Made by a program: the position numbers and the translations under genes | Part shown: one piece after another, positions 5,964 through 10,473 of the stretch | Numbering within the stretch: position 1 is the stretch's first letter | Layout of the letters: every line of letters begins with the position of its first letter | NCBI GenBank assembly: GCA_041651315.1 | Contig: JBAZJM010000157.1 | Coordinates: forward strand, 1 to 10,473 | DNA from: CAITYL01 sp041651315 | Lineage (GTDB): Bacteria; Verrucomicrobiota; Lentisphaeria; Oligosphaerales; CAITYL01 | DNA length: 10,473 bases | Direction: 5' to 3' | The notes under the pieces: model-generated | Told to the model about the DNA's origin: nothing | The model's input: the letters and a program-made list of their open reading frames with translations, nothing else | Databases searched by the model: none

Positions 5964-7904
5964 TCAATGGGTGTGGGCGGCGGCGCGGAGTTCATGGCGG
6001 CGGCGGACCAGGCTGGCGACTTCGCCGGCCAAGGCGGCGGCGCGGCCGCGGTCGGCCTCGCCGGCCAGTTCGCGGTTTTTCGCCGTCAACTCCCGCTCCA
6101 GCATGACCAGGTCGAGCCGGGACAGGCAGTCCTTCATGGCACGGCGGGCGCGGGCGGCGGCGCGGACGGCTTCCGGATGGTCGGCCGCCGGTGGCGTGAA
6201 ATCACCGTCCATCAACACCCGGGCAACATCGGGATGGGCGGCCAGGTCCTGGTCGGCCGAGAGATCATGGGCGGCCAGCGCCCACTCCCCCTGGCCGGCG
6301 TGGGCCAGCACCAGATTGAGGGCGCGGCCGACCGGGGTGCCGCCGATCCGCTCGGGGGGCAGGAGCGCGGCCAGTTCCACCGCCAGCGTTTCGTAATGGA
6401 GCGTCAGGTCAAGCAGCATGCGTTCAACGGCCAGGGCCGGATCGCTTCCCGCCAAGGACGGGCCGCCCAAAATGGCGGCGGCCTGGGCGCCGCCGTCCCG
6501 CCGGGGCGCCGGCGCCTGGCCGGTATCGGCAACGGCGGCGGCGGGGCCGCCGCCTGCTCCAGCAGGCTCCTGGGCAGAAGAAGCCGGCGGCCGGCGGGCC
6601 GGCGAATTCTTGCGGCGCGCCAGGGAGGCAAACAGGGCATCCTCAGGCAGGGCGGTCTCGCCGGCCAGCCATTGCACGGCGGCGGCACGTCCCACCGGAT
6701 GGGGCATTTCGCCGATGATGGCGAGCACCGCCTCGGCGATCAGGGTGCGGCCTTCGGCGCTTTGGGGGTCATGCTGGGAGCGGGCCTTGTCCAGTACGTA
6801 TTGCAGGGCGTCCCGCGCCTGGCGCATGACGGCCGCCAGCGCTTCCGGGCCGCCGCGGCGGAACAGGCTGTCAGGATCGTCGCCGGGCGGCAGCGCCACA
6901 ACCCGGGCGCTGAGGCCGACGGCCAGGGCCACGGCGATGGAGCGCAGGGCGGCTTTCTCGCCGGCCGTGTCCGCATCGAAGGCGAAGGTCACGACCTCGG
7001 ACGATCGCTTGAGCAGGGCGGCATGGGTCTCGGTGAAGGCGGTGCCTTGGGGCGCCACCGCCTGGGTGACGCCGGCACGGTGGCAGGCAATGACGTCAAA
7101 CTGCCCTTCGCAGATCAGGGCGCCGTGTTCCTTGAACGAGGTGCGGGCGAAGTGCAGGGCGTACAGCAGCCGCCCCTTGTGAAAGACCGGAGTCTCCGGG
7201 GTGTTGATGTACTTGGCCCCTTCCGGCTTGGCTTCCAGCGTGCGGGCACTGAAACCGACCACGCGCCCCATCTCGTCCCAAATGGGGAAGACCAGGCGGT
7301 CGCGGAAGCGGTCGTAGGTGCCGCCGCCCTCGCGCGGCACCAGCAGGCCGGCCTCAAGCAGGATGGCCTCGTCATAGCCGTGCTTGGCGCCCCAGCGGGT
7401 CATGCCGTCCCAGCCGCCGGGGGCGTAGCCCAGGCCAAACTGGCGCACCACCTCGTCGGGAATGTTGCGTTTGGCCAGATACTCGCGGCCGGGGGTGCCG
7501 GCCGCGCTTTCCCGGAGTTGCTGCTGGTACCAGGCGGCCACCGCCGTCATCAAGTCGAACAGGCGGTCGCGCGTCTTGCGCGGCGTGCCGCCGGGGCCGG
7601 CCTCGCCATCCTCGGGAATGACAATGCCGGCACGCTGGGCCAGCAGCCGCACCGCACCGACAAAGTCAACGTTTTCCTTTTCCTGGATGAAATGAAAAAC
7701 GTTGCCGCTCTTCTTGCAGCCGAAGCAGTAGAAGGTCTGCTTCTCGGGCGAGATGGCAAAGGAGGGCGTTTTTTCGTTGTGAAACGGACAGCACGCCCAA
7801 TGCCGGTTGCCGCGCCGTTTGACCGGCGTGTACCCCTCGATCACCGTGACGATGTCGCTGCGGTCCCGGACCTCTTCAATGATCCTGTCCGGAATGCCCG
7901 CCAT
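5964..7904 (-). CDS. dnaG: DNA primase DnaG
   Basis: A 646-aa primase that makes RNA primers at the replication fork. Domains in order: an N-terminal CHC2 zinc-binding domain with C39, H42, C60 and C63 (CPFH, then CFGC); the RNA polymerase core with KYINTPETPVFHKGRLLYAL (231-250); the Toprim catalytic fold with E266 in CEGQFDVIA and D310/D312 in FAFDADTAGEKAALR, the metal-binding acidic residues; and a C-terminal helical part (about 490-646) in the place of the DnaB-interaction domain. A Pro/Ala/Gly-rich linker at about 432-488 makes it somewhat longer than the usual 580-620 aa. EGQFD replaces the more common EGYFD or EGYMD. The ATG lies 3 nt after the stop of the TPR lipoprotein gene with only weak Shine-Dalgarno potential, so translational coupling is likely. 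Identification is secure. Confidence 0.97.
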   Translation of the reverse strand: MAGIPDRIIEEVRDRSDIVTVIEGYTPVKRRGNRHWACCPFHNEKTPSFAISPEKQTFYCFGCKKSGNVFHFIQEKENVDFVGAVRLLAQRAGIVIPEDGEAGPGGTPRKTRDRLFDLMTAVAAWYQQQLRESAAGTPGREYLAKRNIPDEVVRQFGLGYAPGGWDGMTRWGAKHGYDEAILLEAGLLVPREGGGTYDRFRDRLVFPIWDEMGRVVGFSARTLEAKPEGAKYINTPETPVFHKGRLLYALHFARTSFKEHGALICEGQFDVIACHRAGVTQAVAPQGTAFTETHAALLKRSSEVVTFAFDADTAGEKAALRSIAVALAVGLSARVVALPPGDDPDSLFRRGGPEALAAVMRQARDALQYVLDKARSQHDPQSAEGRTLIAEAVLAIIGEMPHPVGRAAAVQWLAGETALPEDALFASLARRKNSPARRPPASSAQEPAGAGGGPAAAVADTGQAPAPRRDGGAQAAAILGGPSLAGSDPALAVERMLLDLTLHYETLAVELAALLPPERIGGTPVGRALNLVLAHAGQGEWALAAHDLSADQDLAAHPDVARVLMDGDFTPPAADHPEAVRAAARARRAMKDCLSRLDLVMLERELTAKNRELAGEADRGRAAALAGEVASLVRRRHELRAAAHTH

Positions 7905-7907
7905 GCG

Positions 7908-8813
7908 TCACCGCACCGTTTTTTTGGCCGGTGCGGACTTGGCGGACTTGGCGGTTTTGGCCGTTTTGGCGGGCTTGGCAGCCGCCTTGCCGGCGCTCTT
8001 TGCCGCACCAACGGCGGGTTTCTTGGCGCCGGCGGCGGGGGGAGTGGCGGCGGCGGTTTTGGGCAGTTCCCGCGCCAGCTGCAAAATCCGTTCCTGGATC
8101 TTGGCGCTCTGCAGGGTGTCGCCGGTCTTCTGGCATTCATTCAGGCAGAAGCGGTAATGCTTGAGGGCCTCGGTCGGATTCTTCAGATACTGGTCGAACA
8201 GCACCGCCAGGTTCTGCGGGGCCACCGTGTTCTGCGGCATGCGCTGCCAGGCCTTGGTGAAGTTGCGCCGGGCCAGCTCATACTGTCCCTGGTTGACCCA
8301 CAGGACGCCGAGGGCATTGTACAGCTCGGGACGGCCTTCCAGGGAGGGGTAACGCTGCAGCATCTGCAGATAACGGGCCCCCTCGGGCAGGTTCTGTTCC
8401 AGCGCGCAGCGGGCCAGCAAAACCTGCAGGTCCTGGTTGTCCTTGCGCAATTCATAGGCCAGGCGCAACGGCGCCAGGGCGTCGGCAAAGCGGCCGTTCT
8501 CCGCCAGCGCCCACCCGTAGAAATACTGGGCGGCGAAGTTGTCCGGGGCCAGCGTGGCCGCCTGTTCGAGCTGCGTCAGGGCCTCATCGCCGCGCTGCAT
8601 CTCCTGCAGGCAGATGCCGCGCAGAATACGGGCGGTCAGGTTGTTCTTGTCCTTGCGCAGCACCTTTTCGGTGATGTCGCTGGCCAGCTGCCAGCTGCCG
8701 TTGGCAGCCGCCATGTTGGCTTCCTTGAGCTTGGCCGGAACATTCATGCAACCGGTTGCCAGCACAGCCGCCGTCACCACGGCCGCCACCATCATCGAAA
8801 CTCGCGCCATCAT
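7908..8813 (-). CDS. TPR-repeat lipoprotein with Lys/Ala-rich tail
   Basis: A 301-aa protein. I place the start at 8813 (tandem ATG codons at 8813 and 8810) because it opens on a signal sequence, MMVAAVVTAAVLATGC, with lipobox Cys at residue 22 and GGGAG about 12 nt upstream. The longer frame to 9200 would run through ppnP. Residues about 28-250 are tetratricopeptide repeats, for example AAQYFYGWALAENGRFADAL and NALGVLWVNQGQYELARRNF. From about 252 the protein turns into a low-complexity tail of Lys, Ala, Pro, Ser and Thr ending SAKSAPAKKTVR, like histone H1-type or AlgP tails. Predicted membrane-anchored and periplasm-facing; TPR proteins usually scaffold complexes. It is joined to dnaG by a 3-nt gap, so they form one transcription unit, but no functional link is obvious. 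Confidence 0.85.
   Translation of the reverse strand: MMARVSMMVAAVVTAAVLATGCMNVPAKLKEANMAAANGSWQLASDITEKVLRKDKNNLTARILRGICLQEMQRGDEALTQLEQAATLAPDNFAAQYFYGWALAENGRFADALAPLRLAYELRKDNQDLQVLLARCALEQNLPEGARYLQMLQRYPSLEGRPELYNALGVLWVNQGQYELARRNFTKAWQRMPQNTVAPQNLAVLFDQYLKNPTEALKHYRFCLNECQKTGDTLQSAKIQERILQLARELPKTAAATPPAAGAKKPAVGAAKSAGKAAAKPAKTAKTAKSAKSAPAKKTVR
7921..7983. repeat. 9-bp periodic coding repeat (Lys-Ala-x triplets)
   Basis: On the plus strand units such as TTGGCGGAC, TTGGCGGTT, TTGGCCGTT and TTGGCGGGC follow each other in 9-bp steps. On the coding strand they give repeated Ala-Lys-Thr/Ser/Pro tripeptides in the tail of the TPR lipoprotein. Since 9 is a multiple of 3, slippage would change tail length without breaking the frame. 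Confidence 0.6.
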
Positions 8814-8835
8814 GGTCGTTATCCACTCCCGGCCG

Positions 8836-8852
8836 CCGCCGGTCTCCGGCGG
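8836..8852 (-). promoter_or_regulatory. GC-rich hairpin in the leader of the TPR-dnaG operon
   Basis: A perfect 7-bp stem, CCGCCGG with CCGGCGG, closed by a 3-nt loop, lies in the untranslated leader just upstream of the GGGAG ribosome-binding site of the TPR lipoprotein gene. It could modulate ribosome access or RNA stability. No known regulator motif is recognised. Confidence 0.35.
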
Positions 8853-8897
8853 ACGTCCATGTGCGGTTGCCTTGCAAACCCAAAAACAATAGTGCCT

Positions 8898-8926
8898 ACC
8901 ATAGCGGGCCACGAGCGTCCGCGCAA
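8898..8926 (-). promoter_or_regulatory. Possible sigma-70 promoter for the TPR-dnaG operon
   Basis: On the minus strand TTGCGC (8926-8921) and TATGGT (8903-8898) are separated by exactly 17 nt, a sigma-70-like spacing. The -35 matches 3 of 6 and the -10 matches 4 of 6 consensus bases. It starts 9 nt after the ppnP stop and would give a leader of about 75-80 nt for the TPR gene. The match is modest. Confidence 0.3.
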
Positions 8927-8934
8927 CCGCCCGT

Positions 8935-9255
8935 TCAGCCGAAGGAACAGATGTATTCGGCAATCCCCGTTTCCACGGCAATCTCAAACTTGGACTGGCC
9001 GGGAACCTGGAAGGCGGTGCCGGCGGCGCACTCGCGCCAGTCCGCCTCGTCGGCCACCCGCACCCGGCAGCGGCCGGCGATGATTTCCATCGTTTCCGGA
9101 GCCCCGGTATTGAAGGTGTAGCTGCCGGAATAGATGAGGCCCAGGGTCTTTTTGCGCCCGTCGGCAAGGTGCACGCTGTGGCTGACCACTTTGCCGTCAA
9201 AAAAGAGGTTGGCCTTGGCCGTCACGCTGACATTTTGGAACACGCTTTCCGCCAT
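8935..9255 (-). CDS. ppnP: Pyrimidine/purine nucleoside phosphorylase (DUF1255)
   Basis: A 106-aa protein of the PpnP (formerly YaiE, DUF1255) family, a small cytoplasmic cupin-fold enzyme. It splits several purine and pyrimidine nucleosides with phosphate into base and ribose-1-phosphate, in nucleoside salvage. The family pattern is clear: FFDGKVVSHSVHL, SGSYTFNTGAPETMEIIAG, ADWRECAAGTAFQVPGQSKF and the C-terminal AEYICSF, similar to the E. coli protein ([20 protein letters not shown], then FNVPGHSEF and SYLCRY). The ATG at 9255 gives the usual length and has GGAG 11 nt upstream; the frame is open to 9438 but the extra N-terminus has no family character. It is about 12 residues longer than the E. 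coli enzyme at the N-terminus. It is separated by 357 nt from the preceding ABC-F gene and probably has its own promoter. Confidence 0.93.
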   Translation of the reverse strand: MAESVFQNVSVTAKANLFFDGKVVSHSVHLADGRKKTLGLIYSGSYTFNTGAPETMEIIAGRCRVRVADEADWRECAAGTAFQVPGQSKFEIAVETGIAEYICSFG

Positions 9256-9285
9256 GAGATGAGTCACTCCGGATTTTTTCGATAG

Positions 9286-9291
9286 ATGATA
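9286..9291 (-). promoter_or_regulatory. Possible -10 box for ppnP
   Basis: TATCAT on the minus strand matches the -10 consensus at 5 of 6 bases and would give a leader of about 24 nt, containing the GGAG site. No good -35 is seen at 16-18 nt spacing, so the call is weak. Confidence 0.25.
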
Positions 9292-9349
9292 ACGGGCACC
9301 CGCCAGCGGCGCCCCCGCGAAATCGACGCCCAACATACCGGCCGCCGGG

Positions 9350-9370
9350 CGTTCCCGCCAGCCGGGAACG
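9350..9370. repeat. Perfect 8-bp hairpin upstream of ppnP
   Basis: CGTTCCCG (9350-9357) and CGGGAACG (9363-9370) form a perfect 8-bp stem around a 5-nt loop. It lies 20 nt to the left of the cloverleaf element and shares its CGTTCC word. No T-run follows on the minus strand, so a terminator role for the ABC-F gene is not supported. Confidence 0.6.
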
Positions 9371-9389
9371 TCAGTATGAGTGTTGCCCG

Positions 9390-9452
9390 CTGTAGCTGAG
9401 CGCTTGTAGCGCGGCGGCGACGTTCCGCCGGGCTGCAAGCCCTGAACTACAG
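9390..9452. repeat. Cloverleaf-forming palindromic element, 63 nt
   Basis: A closing stem CTGTAG (9390-9395) with CTACAG (9447-9452), extended by one G-T pair, encloses three hairpins of exactly 5 bp. They are GCGCT-TGT-AGCGC (9400-9412), GGCGG-7 nt-CCGCC (9413-9429) and GGGCT-GCA-AGCCC (9430-9442). They abut without spacer. The left 23 nt and the inverted right 23 nt are the same sequence at 18 positions. It is not a tRNA: the outer hairpin loops have 3 nt and no tRNA consensus is met. It probably belongs to a family of extragenic palindromes; whether it is transcribed is unknown. Confidence 0.75.
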
Positions 9453-9572
9453 TTTGGTGAATAATCCAAGCTTAGTTTGAACAAGAGGCCACAGAGAGGT
9501 TTTTCTCCGTTCTCTCCGGATTGCTCCTGTTCAAATTCATGAATAATTCAGGTTAGGTTAAACATGACGTTT

Positions 9573-9605
9573 GAAAACGCCTCACGAGTCACGCATCACG
9601 TTTTC
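9573..9605. repeat. Heptamer tandem repeat flanked by inverted repeat
   Basis: CCTCACG, AGTCACG and CATCACG (9580-9600) are three tandem 7-bp units with consensus NNTCACG, between GAAAACG (9573-9579) and CGTTTTC (9599-9605, overlapping the last unit by two bases). On the minus strand this follows the ABC-F stop by 7 nt and ends in a TTTT run, so it could act as a weak terminator. Confidence 0.5.
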
Positions 9606-9612
9606 TGCTTTA

Positions 9613-10473
9613 TTATTCCTGCTCCAGCAACTGCTCCAAAGCCAGCGCAGCAGCCTCCCAGTCGGCGGTGGCGGCGGCCTCGGCGGCCTGGATTTCCGCC
9701 AGGCGGCGGTTGAGCACGGCAAAATCCAGGCCGGCGGCCGGGCCGCCCAGCTTTTCCAGGATCTGCTGCTGTTCCGCGTGCAACGCCTCGACGGCAGTTT
9801 CGGCAGCGGTGATCCGTTTGTCCAGCGGCTGGCGGAGGCGGTGCAGTTCCTGGCGCAGCCGCGCCTCCTCGCGCTTGCGCAGCCGGCGTTCGTCGCCCTT
9901 GCCGGCCGCCGTTTCCCCTCCGGTGCGGCCGGCCGCCTCCGCCGCGGCGGCCTGGAGGGCGGCGGCACGGCGGGCGCGATAATACTCGTAATCGCCGTGG
10001 TAGCGCACCAGGACGCCCTCTTCGAAGGAAAAGATGGTGTCGGCAACCGCCCGGACAAACGTCACGTCATGGCTGACCAGAAAAATGGTGCCGGGAAAGT
10101 CACGCAGGGCGTTTTCCAGCATCTCCCGAGAGGCGATGTCCAGATGCGAGGTCGGCTCGTCCAGCAACAGGAAATTGGGCGGATTGACCAGCAGCCGGCA
10201 GAGCACCAGCCGCGACTTTTCGCCGCCGCTCAGCACCCCGGCCGGTTTTTCCGTGGCCTCGCCGCTGAAGCGGAAACCGCCCAGCAGGTTGCGGATCTCC
10301 TTTTCGCCCACTTCCGGCAGGGCCGCGGCGCGGACGGTGGCATACACCGTGCGGTCGGGATCCAGGGTTTCCAAATGGTCCTGCGAGAAATAGCCGGGCA
10401 CCACCTGGTGCCCGAGCAGGCGCCGCCCCTCGGTCGGGGGCAGCGCGCCGGCCAGCACCCGCAACAGGGTGGT
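9613..10473 (-). CDS. ABC-F family ATPase, C-terminal part (gene runs off the window)
   Basis: The last 286 residues of a two-domain ABC-F protein; the N-terminal half lies beyond the right edge. The frame is open to the last base, where TTLLRVLAGAL is the end of a Walker A motif. Then come YFSQD (Q-loop region), the signature LSGGEKSRLVL (81-91 of the fragment), Walker B FLLLDEPTSHLDI (101-113), where the family usually has DEPTNHLD, and the switch His in FLVSHDVTFV. After YHGDYEYY comes an Ala/Glu/Arg-rich region (about 165-285) likely to form a coiled coil, like the C-terminal extension of Uup-type proteins. Known: ABC-F proteins lack membrane domains and act on the ribosome, in translation rescue or antibiotic protection, or on DNA in the case of Uup. 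The subfamily cannot be fixed without the inter-domain linker. Ends in TAA. Confidence 0.93.
   Translation of the reverse strand, partial: TTLLRVLAGALPPTEGRRLLGHQVVPGYFSQDHLETLDPDRTVYATVRAAALPEVGEKEIRNLLGGFRFSGEATEKPAGVLSGGEKSRLVLCRLLVNPPNFLLLDEPTSHLDIASREMLENALRDFPGTIFLVSHDVTFVRAVADTIFSFEEGVLVRYHGDYEYYRARRAAALQAAAAEAAGRTGGETAAGKGDERRLRKREEARLRQELHRLRQPLDKRITAAETAVEALHAEQQQILEKLGGPAAGLDFAVLNRRLAEIQAAEAAATADWEAAALALEQLLEQE

Larger units (their letters stand above)
9256..9612. other. 357-bp gene-free spacer full of structured repeats
   Basis: No gene is apparent between the ABC-F stop and the ppnP start. From right to left it holds: three 7-bp tandem units between GAAAACG/CGTTTTC arms (9573-9605); a degenerate direct repeat starting TGAATAAT (9458-9483 and 9540-9564); an inverted repeat TTTGAACA/TGTTCAAA (9476-9483, 9528-9535); a cloverleaf-like element (9390-9452); and an 8-bp hairpin (9350-9370). 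The ppnP leader occupies the left end. The CCACAGAGAGG text near 9489-9499 looks like a decayed copy of CACAGAG-type repeats. Confidence 0.6.

Noticed and set aside
5781..9083. A plus-strand open reading frame of 1100 codons
   Set aside because: It runs antisense to dnaG and most of the TPR gene, is Gly/Gln/Arg-rich without domains, has no ribosome-binding site, and is explained by high GC content in the real genes.
8814..9200. Longer N-terminus for the TPR protein up to 9200
   Set aside because: It would read through ppnP in another frame and hide the lipoprotein signal sequence that starts at 8813.
9256..9438. N-terminal extension of ppnP to 9438
   Set aside because: The extra 61 residues have no family resemblance and include part of the cloverleaf element; the ATG at 9255 gives the expected size.
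9390..9452. Reading the cloverleaf as a tRNA gene
   Set aside because: The middle arm has a 5-bp stem and 7-nt loop, but the loop lacks U33, both side loops have only 3 nt, the T-loop and D-loop consensus are absent, and the length is 63 nt.

Overview
The window is a GC-rich stretch of bacterial chromosome. It probably comes from the PVC group, most likely Lentisphaerota, Kiritimatiellota or another Verrucomicrobiota lineage. Four features suggest this: a PEP-CTERM surface protein; a pseudopilin-like protein starting MKRFFTLIELLVVIAII with a C-terminal H...DG motif; a GHL6-type glycoside hydrolase; and intergenic regions full of short palindromic repeats. The phylum is inferred, because no rRNA or other marker that would settle it is present.

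Left half (about 200-5430, plus strand): four genes for cell-surface and polysaccharide functions. They are a PEP-CTERM secreted protein (222-989), a type IV pilin/pseudopilin-like protein (1103-1876), an exported right-handed beta-helix (pectate lyase 3-like) protein (1932-3131), and a predicted cytoplasmic glycoside hydrolase of family GHL6 with a C-terminal trimerisation-like domain (3452-5428). The pseudopilin and beta-helix genes are 55 bp apart and probably co-transcribed. The others are separated by structured spacers. A joint role in capturing and degrading an acidic or fucose-like glycan is plausible but inferred.

Middle (5429-5963): a convergent intergenic zone. Next to the glycosidase stop lies what looks like the C-terminal coding tail of a lost minus-strand gene. 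It is followed by three large hairpins: 5631-5685, a perfect 22-bp inverted repeat at 5788-5865, and 5887-5927.

Right half (5964-10473, minus strand): housekeeping genes. In transcription order they are an ABC-F ATPase (N-terminal part outside the window), a 357-bp structured spacer, the nucleoside phosphorylase ppnP, a TPR lipoprotein with a Lys/Ala-rich tail, and DNA primase dnaG, which starts only 3 nt after the TPR stop. The spacer holds a cloverleaf-forming 63-nt element, an 8-bp hairpin, short tandem repeats and a direct repeat.

I see no CRISPR array, tRNA, rRNA, transposase or recognisable defence system. The most unusual material is intergenic: several different palindromic or tandem-repeat elements, one showing an internal compensatory base-pair swap.
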